From Sphingomonas sp. (GTDB lineage: Bacteria; Pseudomonadota; Alphaproteobacteria; Sphingomonadales; Sphingomonadaceae), in contig JAFOMG010000017.1 in NCBI GenBank assembly GCA_017418975.1, forward strand, positions 310,001-374,000: 64,000 bases of DNA. The letters are read 5' to 3'. Both the position numbers and the translations under genes were made by a program. Within the stretch, counting starts at the first letter, position 1; every line of letters starts with the position of its first letter. This document shows, piece after piece, positions 9,430 to 18,210 of the stretch. The notes beneath the pieces are model-generated. The model saw only the letters and a list, made by a program, of their open reading frames with translations. It was not told the DNA's origin and searched no databases.

Positions 9430-10509
9430 ATGGCAGCTTCGCTCAAGGTGATTGACGGCAACATGGCGATTTCTTCGGACAAGCAGAAGGCGCTCGACGC
9501 CGCCCTCGCGCAGATCGACCGCGCATTCGGCAAGGGGTCGGCGATGAAGCTCGGCTCCAAGGAGGCGATGCAGGTCGAGGCGATCTCGACCGGGTCGCTC
9601 GGGCTCGACATCGCGCTCGGCGTGGGCGGCCTGCCCCGTGGCCGCGTGATCGAAGTCTATGGGCCGGAAAGCTCGGGCAAGACCACGCTGGCGCTGCACG
9701 TCATCGCCGAAGCACAGCGGAGCGGCGGCGTCGCGGCGTTCGTCGATGCGGAGCATGCGCTGGACCCGGTCTATGCCAAGAAGCTGGGCGTCAACATCGA
9801 CGAGCTGATCGTCTCGCAGCCCGATACCGGCGAGCAGGCGCTGGAGATCACCGATACGCTGGTCCGCTCGAACGCGATCGACGTGCTCGTGGTCGATTCG
9901 GTCGCCGCGCTGGTGCCGCGCGCCGAGATCGAGGGTGAGATGGGCGACAGCCATGTCGGCCTTCAGGCCCGGCTGATGTCGCAGTCGCTGCGCAAGCTGA
10001 CCGGCTCGATCAGCCGCTCGCGCTGCATGGTGATCTTCATCAACCAGCTGCGCATGAAGATCGGCGTGATGTACGGCAATCCGGAGACCACGACCGGCGG
10101 CAATGCGCTGAAATTCTACGCCTCGGTCCGCCTCGACATCCGCCGCACCGGCCAGATCAAGGACCGCGAGGACATCATCGGCAACACCACGCGCGTAAAG
10201 GTGGTGAAGAACAAGGTGGCACCGCCGTTCAAGCAGGTCGAGTTCGACATCATGTATGGCGAGGGCATCTCCAAGATCGGCGAGATCCTCGACCTCGGCG
10301 TCAAGGCCGGACTGGTCGAGAAGTCGGGTGCCTGGTTCTCGTACGACAGCGTCCGGATCGGCCAGGGACGCGAGAACGCCAAGAATTTCCTCAAGGAGAA
10401 TGGCGAGCTGCGCGAGCGTCTCGAAGCGGCGATCCGGGCACGCACCGAGAAGGTCGCCGAGGGTCTGATGACCGGGCCCGACGCCGATGACGGTGACGAC
10501 GACCTTTGA
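9430..10509 (+). CDS. recA: Recombinase RecA
   Basis: RecA forms filaments on single-stranded DNA, drives strand exchange and triggers LexA self-cleavage. The 359-residue protein has the Walker A motif GPESSGKTT (from residue 78), the Walker B region [11 protein letters not shown], the loop motif [19 protein letters not shown], and an acidic C-terminal tail [11 protein letters not shown]. The N-terminus has a short extension before the usual helix [20 protein letters not shown]. It has SOS boxes about 80 bases upstream and a strong terminator downstream, so it is monocistronic. Confidence 0.99.
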   Translation: MAASLKVIDGNMAISSDKQKALDAALAQIDRAFGKGSAMKLGSKEAMQVEAISTGSLGLDIALGVGGLPRGRVIEVYGPESSGKTTLALHVIAEAQRSGGVAAFVDAEHALDPVYAKKLGVNIDELIVSQPDTGEQALEITDTLVRSNAIDVLVVDSVAALVPRAEIEGEMGDSHVGLQARLMSQSLRKLTGSISRSRCMVIFINQLRMKIGVMYGNPETTTGGNALKFYASVRLDIRRTGQIKDREDIIGNTTRVKVVKNKVAPPFKQVEFDIMYGEGISKIGEILDLGVKAGLVEKSGAWFSYDSVRIGQGRENAKNFLKENGELRERLEAAIRARTEKVAEGLMTGPDADDGDDDL

Positions 10510-10574
10510 TCCATATTCAGGCCGCGCCCGCGTGTGATGCGTGCGGCGGCGGTCACGGGCTGAGACCCATGGGA

Positions 10575-10607
10575 AGACCCGGCGCGTTGCCCCGCGCCGG
10601 GTCTTTC
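10575..10607 (+). terminator. recA terminator hairpin
   Basis: A perfect 12-bp stem (AGACCCGGCGCG at 10575-10586 with its complement at 10593-10604) and a six-base loop, followed by a short T-rich end. It lies 66 bases after the recA stop. Confidence 0.85.
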
Positions 10608-10745
10608 GCGTCTGCGCATTCGCATTCGGGCACGCGCGCGATGCCTTGCATGCGCGACGTTCGTTACGTTCGGGGCGGGAAGAGAGCGCGCGCCGCCTTG
10701 CGATCCCGGTTTCCCGATCCGCGGCGGGCGTTATAGTCGCGGGCG

Positions 10746-12140
10746 ATGAAGGCGGTTTTCGATCCCGATCGCGTGCTGGCCGGCGGCCTCGCCGCCATCC
10801 GCGACCAGTTCCATGTCCCGCAGGCCTTTCCCCCGGAGGTGATCGCCGCCGCCCAGGCCGCGGCGCGGCGCGTGCCGGCCGACCATGCGGACCGGACGGC
10901 GCTTCCCCTGGTCACGCTCGATCCGGCGAGCTCCACCGATCTCGACCAGGCCTTCGCGATCGAGTCCAGTGGGAGCGACCTGCTGCTGCGCTATGCGATT
11001 GCCGATGTCGCCTGGTTCGTCGACGATGGCGATCCGATCGACCGCGAGGCCTGGCGGCGCGGGGCGACGCTCTATCTGCCGGACGGAAAGGCCGGGCTCT
11101 ATCCGCCGATATTGAGCGAGGGAGCGGCGAGCCTGTTGCCCGATGGTCCACGCCCGGCGGTGCTCTTCACGGTGCGGGTGGCGGCCGATGGCGAGGCGCG
11201 GCTGGACGCGGCGGAGCGGGCGCTGGTCAGGAGCCGCGCCAAGCTCGCTTATGAGACGGCAGACGACGCGGACCTGCCTCCGCAATTCGCCGAGCTCGCC
11301 CGCCGCATCGCCCTTGCCGAGGCGCGTCGGGGCGCCGCCCGTGTCGATCCGCCCGAACAGGAAGTCGTGCGCCGCGCGGATGGCGGCTATGCGTTGGCCT
11401 TCCGCGCGCGTCACGCATCGGAGGCGCGCAATGCGGCCCTGTCGCTCGCGACCAACCTTGCCATCGCCGAGCTGTTGCAGGCACATCATACCGGCCTGTT
11501 CCGCGTGATGGCCGAGCCCGATGCGGCGGCGGTATCGCGGCTGCGGAACACGGCGCGCGCGCTCGGCATCGCCTGGCCCGAAGCGCAATCGCTCGTGGCT
11601 TTCCGCACGGGCCTGGATCCGGCCGATCCGCACCAGGCGGCGCTGATGCTCGCGATCCGCCGGGCGGGGCAGGGCGCCAGCTACGCCCCATGGCACGAGG
11701 GCACGGTGCCATGGCACGCCGCCGTCGCGGCGCCCTATGTCCATGCCACCGCGCCGCTCCGGCGGCTGGCGGATCGCTATGTCATCCAGGCGGCCCTGGC
11801 GATCATGGCGGGCCGGCCGGTGCCCGAGATGGTCGCTCAGGCCTTTGAGCGGCTGCCCAAGGTAATGGGGCGTGCCGATGCCGTGAGCGGCCAGATCGAT
11901 CGCGCGGTGGTCGACCTGGCCGAAGCGGTGATGCTCGCCGGGCGCGAGGGGGAGGAATTCGCGGCGATCGTCACCGATGTGGATGTCCGCGGCGCACGGA
12001 TGCAGCTCGCCGACCTGCCGGTGGTGACGCGAATCGACGCTCCCGGAACCGCGCCGGGAACGCCGATCCGCGTCCGGCTGGTCGATGCCGACCCGGCCGA
12101 CCGCGCGGTGCGCTTCGAAGCGATCGGCGCGGCATCGTGA
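10746..12140 (+). CDS. RNB-domain ribonuclease (RNase II/R superfamily), short form
   Basis: A 464-residue RNB protein predicted to degrade RNA 3' to 5'. The catalytic loop reads LDPASSTDLDQAF: Asp59, Asp65 and Asp67 match three of the four metal-binding aspartates of RNase II, while the fourth is Gln68. RNB landmarks such as HATAPLRRLADRYV follow near residue 335. The cold-shock domains that flank RNB in full-length RNase II/R are not evident, and only about 80 residues follow the core, so RNA binding may differ. The gene is the first of a coupled trio (GTGA and ATGA overlaps) with a DUF1801 protein and a GST. Confidence 0.87.
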   Translation: MKAVFDPDRVLAGGLAAIRDQFHVPQAFPPEVIAAAQAAARRVPADHADRTALPLVTLDPASSTDLDQAFAIESSGSDLLLRYAIADVAWFVDDGDPIDREAWRRGATLYLPDGKAGLYPPILSEGAASLLPDGPRPAVLFTVRVAADGEARLDAAERALVRSRAKLAYETADDADLPPQFAELARRIALAEARRGAARVDPPEQEVVRRADGGYALAFRARHASEARNAALSLATNLAIAELLQAHHTGLFRVMAEPDAAAVSRLRNTARALGIAWPEAQSLVAFRTGLDPADPHQAALMLAIRRAGQGASYAPWHEGTVPWHAAVAAPYVHATAPLRRLADRYVIQAALAIMAGRPVPEMVAQAFERLPKVMGRADAVSGQIDRAVVDLAEAVMLAGREGEEFAAIVTDVDVRGARMQLADLPVVTRIDAPGTAPGTPIRVRLVDADPADRAVRFEAIGAAS

Positions 12141-12628
12141 CGGCGATACCCGCCGATCCCGAAGACATCGCGGCGACCGCGGCCCAGCTCGAAGGCTTCA
12201 TCGCCCGCTTCACGCCCGAGATCGCGAACCGCGTTCGCGCCGCGCGCGCGGTGTTGCGTGCGCGGCTGCCCGGCGCGACCGAGCTGGTCTACGACAACTA
12301 CAACGCGCTCGCGATCGGCTATGGTCCGGGCGAGAAGACGTCCGAGGCAGTGTTCAGCCTTGCCGTCTATCCGCGCAACATATTGCTCTATTTCCTGCCC
12401 GGCGTCGGATTGCCCGATCCGGAAGGGCTGCTTCAGGGAGAGGGGCGGCGGGGGCGCTATGTCTGCCTCAAGGACGTGGCGCTGCTCGACGCGCCCGCGA
12501 TCGCCGCCCTGATCGCGGCCGCGCTCGATGGGGCGCGGCGGCCCTTGCCTCCGGCGGGCGGGCGGACCATCGTCAAGTCGATATCGGCCCGGCAACGGCC
12601 GCGCCGCCCAGCCGGAGACGCCGCATGA
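12137..12628 (+). CDS. DUF1801-like protein
   Basis: A 163-residue soluble protein. The core ELVYDNYNALAIGYGP followed by FSLAVYPRNILLYFLPG resembles the DUF1801/YdhG fold (pattern ending in small-molecule-binding-like strands). It is coupled to the RNB gene by a GTGA overlap and to the GST gene by ATGA. The C-terminus is basic and proline-rich. The function is unknown; the neighbour genes do not specify it. Confidence 0.7.
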   Translation: MTAIPADPEDIAATAAQLEGFIARFTPEIANRVRAARAVLRARLPGATELVYDNYNALAIGYGPGEKTSEAVFSLAVYPRNILLYFLPGVGLPDPEGLLQGEGRRGRYVCLKDVALLDAPAIAALIAAALDGARRPLPPAGGRTIVKSISARQRPRRPAGDAA

Positions 12629-13251
12629 CGATCATCGTCCATCATCTCGAGAACTCCCGCTCGCAGCGCGTGCTCTGGCTGCTCGAGGAACTGGGGTTGC
12701 CCTATGAGGTCCGCCGCTATCGGCGCGACAAGGCGACGATGCTCGCGCCGCCCGAGCTTCGCCAGGTCCATCCGCTCGGCAAGTCGCCCGTGATCGAGCA
12801 TGCGGGCAACATCATCGCCGAGACGGGGGCGATCGTCGAATATCTGGTCGAGCTGGCCGATGGTCGCCTGGGCATGCCGGGGCATCGCGAGGACGCGCTG
12901 CGCTATCGCCATTTCCTGCACTATGCCGAGGGGTCGCTGATGCCGCCGCTCTTCACCAAGCTGGTGCTCAGCCGCGTGCCGCTGCTCGGCAAGGTGGCGC
13001 AGAAGAAGTTCCAGCCGATGATCGACGTCCATCTCGACTATGTCGAGGGCGAGCTGATGGCGCGGCCCTGGTTCGCCGGCCCCGAATTCACCGCGGCCGA
13101 CGTGATGATGAGCTTCCCCCTCGAAGCTGCGGTGAGCCGCGCCAATGCCATTGCGGGGCGGCCATTCATGGATGCCTGGATCGAGAAGATCCATGCCCGC
13201 CCGGCCTATAAGGCGGCGCTGGCCGCCGGCGGCCCCTATGCCTATGCCTGA
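12625..13251 (+). CDS. Glutathione S-transferase family protein
   Basis: A 208-residue GST. The N-terminal thioredoxin-like domain has the Ser-containing active-site segment LENSRSQRVLWLLEELGLPY, the cis-Pro motif PLGKSPVIEH and the glutathione-contacting ETGAIVEYL. The helical C-terminal domain contains GPEFTAADVMMSFPLE. The start overlaps the preceding stop as ATGA. The substrate cannot be read from sequence; a stress-detoxification role is typical. Confidence 0.92.
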   Translation: MTIIVHHLENSRSQRVLWLLEELGLPYEVRRYRRDKATMLAPPELRQVHPLGKSPVIEHAGNIIAETGAIVEYLVELADGRLGMPGHREDALRYRHFLHYAEGSLMPPLFTKLVLSRVPLLGKVAQKKFQPMIDVHLDYVEGELMARPWFAGPEFTAADVMMSFPLEAAVSRANAIAGRPFMDAWIEKIHARPAYKAALAAGGPYAYA

Positions 13252-13295
13252 ACAGCCCGGCGCCCCCGGCTGCGCCTAAATGGCGGCAAGGGCGA

Positions 13296-13619
13296 TCATA
13301 TCAGGGCGAAGCCGGTCGCGGCGTTGATGAAGTCCTTCACTGCATCGACGATCGCGTTGATCGCATTCTGCACCAGCACCAGCGTCATGCTGGTCATCGC
13401 CACGATCACCGAGACGGCGGCGCGAATCTGCATGTCGAACAGGATCTCGGCCCCGCGCAACGTGTATTGGGCATGGTTCTCGGCGATCGCCTCCACCTGG
13501 ATCGCGATCTTCTTGAGCTCGGGCACCGCATAGCTTTCCATCTCCGCCCAGATGCCGCCCGCCAGCCCGCGCCCCGCGGCGGTCATCCGGTCGACCAGCC
13601 CGTCCACGTCCACCTGCAT
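13296..13619 (-). CDS. Small membrane-associated protein, 107 aa
   Basis: A 107-residue protein with a helical N-terminal half and one long hydrophobic stretch (about residues 66-95, IRAAVSVIVAMTSMTLVLVQ) close to the C-terminus. No signal peptide or family is recognised. It starts nine bases after the stop of the upstream lipoprotein gene, so the pair is almost certainly one operon. Confidence 0.65.
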   Translation of the reverse strand: MQVDVDGLVDRMTAAGRGLAGGIWAEMESYAVPELKKIAIQVEAIAENHAQYTLRGAEILFDMQIRAAVSVIVAMTSMTLVLVQNAINAIVDAVKDFINAATGFALI

Positions 13620-13628
13620 CGCCTTCTC

Positions 13629-14195
13629 CTATCGGCTCAGTTGCTTGGCGCGCTGCACGGCCATCGCCGCGCGCAGGGTGGCGCCGAGCCCGCCGTCGAG
13701 CAGCGGGCCGACGGCGGCGGCGGGAATGCCCAGCGCGCCTTCCGCCTGGTGAAAGGCGCGCAGGTCGTGGAACTGCTGCTGGAGCAATTGCATCAGCACC
13801 ACGTCGCAATCGCCCTGGGGCGGGGTGCCGATCTTCCCGCCGATCGCGGGCGGCAGGTCCGCCGCCGCCAGCGCCCTGGCCATCGCCTGGGTGGACGGGC
13901 AATTGTCCAGCACTCGGTTCGCCTGCGCCCGGGCGACGAGCAGCGCCACCCGGCCTTCCATATTGTCGTAGAAGTCGGTGTTCTGGGCATAGGCGCCGGC
14001 GGGTTGGCCGGCATTGGTCGCCATCTTCGCGACGAAGCTGGTCGTGTCCTGCAGCACCGATCCGAGCTCGGCATCGGTCGCCGCGTCATAGGGCGCGGCA
14101 AGCTGGACGTGCGCGCAGCCGGCCAGTGCGACCGCAAGCAGCAGCAGCGCGGCGAGCCGCCGCAGATCCCGTCCGAACCCCGTCAAGGCGCGCAT
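13629..14195 (-). CDS. Predicted lipoprotein of unknown function
   Basis: A 188-residue protein with a basic start, a hydrophobic segment and the lipobox ALAGC, so it should be a lipoprotein. The mature part is helical (DAATDAELGSVLQDTTSFVAK, then a QQFHDLRAFHQAEGALG region) with no recognised domain. Its start codon and ribosome-binding site sit inside a long hairpin. It is followed at nine bases by a small membrane protein gene. Confidence 0.75.
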   Translation of the reverse strand: MRALTGFGRDLRRLAALLLLAVALAGCAHVQLAAPYDAATDAELGSVLQDTTSFVAKMATNAGQPAGAYAQNTDFYDNMEGRVALLVARAQANRVLDNCPSTQAMARALAAADLPPAIGGKIGTPPQGDCDVVLMQLLQQQFHDLRAFHQAEGALGIPAAAVGPLLDGGLGATLRAAMAVQRAKQLSR

Positions 14196-14224
14196 GAAAG
14201 TCTCCCCCGGGGAGAGACTTTCAT
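14194..14224 (-). promoter_or_regulatory. Hairpin that pairs the ribosome-binding site and start codon
   Basis: Read on the minus strand, ATGAAAGTCTCTCC pairs with GGGGAGACTTTCAT (one G-T pair) around a three-base loop. The 3' arm holds the purine-rich GGGGGAG and ends in the first two bases of the lipoprotein start codon at 14195. In mRNA this would hide both from the ribosome. Confidence 0.55.
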
Positions 14225-14274
14225 CTTCGCGCGGGAAAGTCCAACGGCGATGGCGCCGCCGCGGACCGGCGCGT

Positions 14275-15654
14275 TCAGTGGCGGCCATAATCCTGGAAGC
14301 TCTCCGCCTCGGTCGCCGGCCCCTGCATGGGCGGGACGATCGGCTCGATCGGCTGGGGCGCGTCGAGCTTGCCCTCCCAGCGCGCCACCACCACGCTGGC
14401 CACGGCATTGCCGATCACATTGGTCGCGGTGCGGCCCATGTCGAGGAAATGGTCGACCGCGAGGATCAGCAGCACGCCGGCCTCGGGAATGTTGAAATGG
14501 CTGAGCGTGCCGGTGATCACCACCAGGCTGGCGCGCGGCACGCCGGCAATGCCCTTGCTGGTGACCATCAGGATCAGCAGCATCTGGATCATCGTCATCC
14601 AGTCGAGATGGATGCCATAGGCCTGGGCGATGAAGATCGACGCGAACGTCATGTACATCATCGAGCCGTCGAGATTGAACGAATAGCCGAGCGGCAGCAC
14701 GAAGCTGGCGATGCGCGGCGGCACGCCGAACCGGTCGAGCGCGTCGAGCGTGCGCGGATAGGCGGCCTCGGACGAGGCGGTCGAGAAGCCGAGCAGGATC
14801 GGGTCGCGCAGATAGCGCAGCAGCGTGCGGGTGCGCGGGCCGACGATCAGGAAGCAGACGCCGAGCAGCGTCGCCCAGAGCGCGAACAGGCCCAGATAGA
14901 AGCTGCCCATGAAGAAGGCGAGGTCGCCGACCACGCCGATGCCCTTGGTCGCCAGCGCCTTGGCCACGGCGCAGAACACGGCGACCGGCGCGAAGAGCAT
15001 GACATAGCCGGTGACGGTGAGCATCACCTGCACCAGCGCCTCGAGCCCGCGGACCAGCGGCGCGCCCTTCTCGCCGATGGCGGCAAGGCCGACGCCGAAG
15101 AAGAGCGAGAAGATGACGAGCTGGAGGATGTCGTTGCTCGCCATCGCATCGATGCCGCTGGTCGGCACGATGTGGATGAAGAACTTGGCAAGGTCGAAGC
15201 TCGAGCGATCGACGCCGCTCGATGCTGTGGCGGCAGGGACCGTCAGGTTGAGGCCGACGCCGGGCTGAAGCAGGTTGACGAAGATCAGTCCGAGCGTGAG
15301 CGAGACCAGGCTCGCGCAGACGAACCAGAAGAACGCCTTGAGGCCGACGCGCCCGATCGCGCCGCCGCCGCCCATATGGGCGATGCCGACCACCAGCGTG
15401 GAGACCACCAGCGGGGCGATGATCATCTTGATCAAATGGAGGAACATCTGGGTCGGTATGTCCAGGCCATAGGCCCAGTTCTCGATTGCCTTCGCCCCCT
15501 CCGGCGTGCCCGCGAGCGAGACGTTGAGGGCATAGCCCAGCAGGCCGCCGAGCAGCAGCGCCGCCAAAATGAACCAGGTAAGTCGCTTGCCCAACGGAGG
15601 CCCCCCTAAAAATCCTTTGGTCGCAGGCAAAGGGGATTGCGCGCGCCGGGTCAA
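14275..15654 (-). CDS. Dicarboxylate/amino acid:cation symporter (DAACS family, DctA/GltP-like)
   Basis: A 459-residue inner-membrane symporter for C4-dicarboxylates or acidic amino acids. Family motifs are present: IKMIIAPLVVSTLVVGIAHM, the serine-rich re-entrant GFSTASSEAAYPRTL, GYSFNLDGSMMYMTFASIFI, TSKGIAGVPRASLVVI, and RTATNVIGNAVASVVVARWE. The ATG at 15654 gives a 20-residue leader before the first membrane helix. A TTG at about 15594 preceded by AGGGGGG is a credible alternative start. It is divergent from the M24 peptidase gene; the substrate is not decided by sequence. Confidence 0.92.
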   Translation of the reverse strand: MTRRAQSPLPATKGFLGGPPLGKRLTWFILAALLLGGLLGYALNVSLAGTPEGAKAIENWAYGLDIPTQMFLHLIKMIIAPLVVSTLVVGIAHMGGGGAIGRVGLKAFFWFVCASLVSLTLGLIFVNLLQPGVGLNLTVPAATASSGVDRSSFDLAKFFIHIVPTSGIDAMASNDILQLVIFSLFFGVGLAAIGEKGAPLVRGLEALVQVMLTVTGYVMLFAPVAVFCAVAKALATKGIGVVGDLAFFMGSFYLGLFALWATLLGVCFLIVGPRTRTLLRYLRDPILLGFSTASSEAAYPRTLDALDRFGVPPRIASFVLPLGYSFNLDGSMMYMTFASIFIAQAYGIHLDWMTMIQMLLILMVTSKGIAGVPRASLVVITGTLSHFNIPEAGVLLILAVDHFLDMGRTATNVIGNAVASVVVARWEGKLDAPQPIEPIVPPMQGPATEAESFQDYGRH

Positions 15655-15757
15655 GCCCCGCGCGCCCAGCCGATGTGTGCTGCCCTATGCACGGCGGGTA
15701 TTGCGGCGGTGCGCGAAGCGGCCCTATCGCATGCATCGCTGTTTCCGGAGAATGACG

Positions 15758-17017
15758 ATGCGCCTTCACCGCCGTGCCCTTGTCAGCGCTGCCGTCCGTG
15801 CCGCCGCCGCCGCGCCGCTGCTCGCCCTGCCGGGCGTGCTGCGCGCCGCCGAGCCGGATCTTTCGGCGCTGCAGGACATCACCAGGGGCGCGGTGCCGAT
15901 CGACAATGCCGAGCGCGCCGCGCGGCTCGCCCGGGCCCAGCGGCTGATGCAGGCGAACCGCATCGGCGCGGTGCTGGTCGAAGGTGGGTCTTCGCTGCTC
16001 TATTTCACCGGGCTGCGCTGGGGGCGCAGCGAGCGGCTGACCGCCCTGGTGCTGCCGGCCGAGGGCGAACCCTGCATCGTGACGCCTTTCTTCGAAGAGG
16101 CGCGCACCCGCGAAGGGCTGGCGATCCCCGCCGAGATCCGCGTGTGGCAGGAGGACGAGGATCCGCTGAAGACCGTGGCCGGCTTCCTCAAGGATCGCAA
16201 GCTCGCGCACCTGCCGGTCGGCATCGAGGAGACGGTGCGCTATTTCGCGGTCGACGGGCTGCAAAAGGCGGGACTCGCCGTGGTTTCGGCCAATCCGGTG
16301 GTGCGCGGCTGCCGGATGCTCAAGACGCCGGCCGAGATCGCGCTGATGCAACTCGCCACCGACGTGACGATCGCGGCCTATCGCTGGGTCCATCCGCGCG
16401 TCGAGAAGGGGATGAGCCAGCGCGACGTCTCGGCGCTGATGGACGCGGCGACGCGCAAGCTGGGCGGCAGCCCGGAGTTCAGCATGGTGCTGGTGGGCGA
16501 GGGCGCGGCCTATCCGCACGGCACCAAGGTGCCGTCGCCGGTGGCCGAGGGCCGGATCGTGCTGATGGATTGCGGCTGCACCGTGCAGGGCTATCAGTCC
16601 GACGTGTCGCGCACCTGGGTGCACGGCACCGCGACGGCGGAGCAGCGCAAGGTGTGGGACCAGGTGGCGCAGGGCCAGCGAACCGCTTTTGCCGCGGCCA
16701 GGATCGGCGCGACCGCGGGCAGCGTGGACGATGCGGTGCGCCGCTATTATGCCTCGCTGGGCTGGGGGCCGGACTACAGGCTGCCCGGCCTGTCGCACCG
16801 CACCGGGCACGGCATCGGGCTCGACGGGCACGAGCCGGTCAACCTGGTGCGCGGCGAGCGGACGCAGCTGGCGCCGGGCATGTGTTTCTCGAACGAGCCG
16901 GGCATCTATATTCCCGGCAGCTTCGGCGTGCGGCTGGAGGACTGCTTCCACATGACCGATGGCGGGCCGAAATGGTTCAGCGAACCGCCCCGGTCGATCG
17001 ATGCGCCGATGGGGTAG
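15758..17017 (+). CDS. Exported M24 family metallopeptidase (Xaa-Pro aminopeptidase-like)
   Basis: A 419-residue protein with a twin-arginine-like signal (MRLHRRALVSAAV, then a hydrophobic run and an Ala-rich cleavage site) followed by a creatinase-like N-domain and a pita-bread M24 domain. Metal ligands are visible: Asp in MDCGCTVQGYQSD (two Asp), His in HRTGHGIG, Glu in NEPGIY and Glu in VRLEDC. ATG 15758 is chosen because GGAG lies seven bases upstream; ATG 15752 is too close to it. It should hydrolyse Xaa-Pro peptides in the periplasm. Confidence 0.92.
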   Translation: MRLHRRALVSAAVRAAAAAPLLALPGVLRAAEPDLSALQDITRGAVPIDNAERAARLARAQRLMQANRIGAVLVEGGSSLLYFTGLRWGRSERLTALVLPAEGEPCIVTPFFEEARTREGLAIPAEIRVWQEDEDPLKTVAGFLKDRKLAHLPVGIEETVRYFAVDGLQKAGLAVVSANPVVRGCRMLKTPAEIALMQLATDVTIAAYRWVHPRVEKGMSQRDVSALMDAATRKLGGSPEFSMVLVGEGAAYPHGTKVPSPVAEGRIVLMDCGCTVQGYQSDVSRTWVHGTATAEQRKVWDQVAQGQRTAFAAARIGATAGSVDDAVRRYYASLGWGPDYRLPGLSHRTGHGIGLDGHEPVNLVRGERTQLAPGMCFSNEPGIYIPGSFGVRLEDCFHMTDGGPKWFSEPPRSIDAPMG

Positions 17018-17245
17018 GGCGACGCGGTCCAACACCGGTTCGGCGGAAAGTCACTAAGATCACACCAACGGGGAATTCCGTGCCGGCTTAAATTGCCTAT
17101 TTTCCCGGAAACGCGCGCAATCTCGCAACATTATTGCGCGGATGAAATCCTATATTTCCAACAAGTTGAAAGAGCGGCCGAGGGTGCCCGGCGGGACGAG
17201 CCAAGCAGGCGAAATCCTACATTGCAAGTGCGGCGCGTGCTGCCC

Positions 17246-18025
17246 CTAGAAGAGCGGCGCCAGATCGACACCCTCGCGCCGCGCACACTCCGCAAGATAT
17301 TCCGAGAACTGGCGCCCCCAATCGAACTCCGCATCGCAGACGACGCCATCCGCAGCGATCAAATCAGAAACCGCCGTGCGCAGGATCCTCGAGCGGGTTC
17401 TGCTGCGAGCGTAATGCTCGACGCTCTTGAAGAAGGTATCGGAATCGGGTGACAGGCGCCGTGCGTGAGCGAGTATCTGGTCCAGAGGCGGTTCCCCCTC
17501 CCATTCCCGACGAAGCCATAGCGAGCATATGAAATCCTCGATCGGTTTCGTTTCCAGTGCGTGCCATTTGCCGTCGCAGCGGGCCATGAAGGCAAGGACA
17601 TTCAATCCAGCGACCAACGTTGCCCGCCGGCTGGGCGTCAGCCCCCAAGTGGGGAGGGCTTCACAGTGCTCGTCGATGGAAAAGCGGCTGAAATAGTCGT
17701 GCTCGCCAAGGACCTCGCCGGATTCAGGATCAAAAACATAGCCGATGCGATCGGTTCTGAACTCGCGATAGCCTGATGCGGTGAGGCAGATGGCGCCGAC
17801 ATAACCGAATTCCCCGCGCGTCTTGAAGCGGCGGCACGAAATCAGGCGGTGAGCGCCGGCGTATTCGATGACGCAGGTAAAGCCCGCTATGGATGCCAGC
17901 GGCTCGACCGCAGCGAGATCGACTTCGTCATCCAGCCCCGGAGGGCATGCTTCGATCTGGAAAGAAGCGGCGAGTGGCGGAATGGCGCTGGTGCGGCCGC
18001 CAAAGGCCGAGCTTGATATCTCCAT
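17246..18025 (-). CDS. WYL-like plus TerB-like domain protein
   Basis: A 259-residue cytosolic protein. Residues about 45-105 resemble a WYL ligand-binding core (CVIEYAGAHRLISCRRFKT, then YREFRTDRIGYVFDPESGEV). Residues about 130-250 resemble TerB-type helices (FMARCDGKWHALETKPIEDF and SDLIAADGVVCDAEFDWG). By eye its base composition is less GC-rich than neighbours, and about 200 bases without genes flank it on each side, which suggests acquisition. WYL domains often sense nucleic acid or nucleotide ligands in defence contexts. There is no obvious partner gene. Confidence 0.62.
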   Translation of the reverse strand: MEISSSAFGGRTSAIPPLAASFQIEACPPGLDDEVDLAAVEPLASIAGFTCVIEYAGAHRLISCRRFKTRGEFGYVGAICLTASGYREFRTDRIGYVFDPESGEVLGEHDYFSRFSIDEHCEALPTWGLTPSRRATLVAGLNVLAFMARCDGKWHALETKPIEDFICSLWLRREWEGEPPLDQILAHARRLSPDSDTFFKSVEHYARSRTRSRILRTAVSDLIAADGVVCDAEFDWGRQFSEYLAECARREGVDLAPLF

Positions 18026-18210
18026 GTTGCGTTATCCCCTCCGAATTGGTTTTGCTTCGGCGACAGACACGAGCGCATCAACATGGGATGCTTCCGAAAT
18101 GGTGCTGCCGGGGAAGTCGGATGGCGCCGACGTCACCGTCCACGGATCAATCCCCCTGATCGAAGTGTTTCGCTTGAGCGAAAGCCAGTCCGCAACTAAG
18201 TCGGCGGCTT

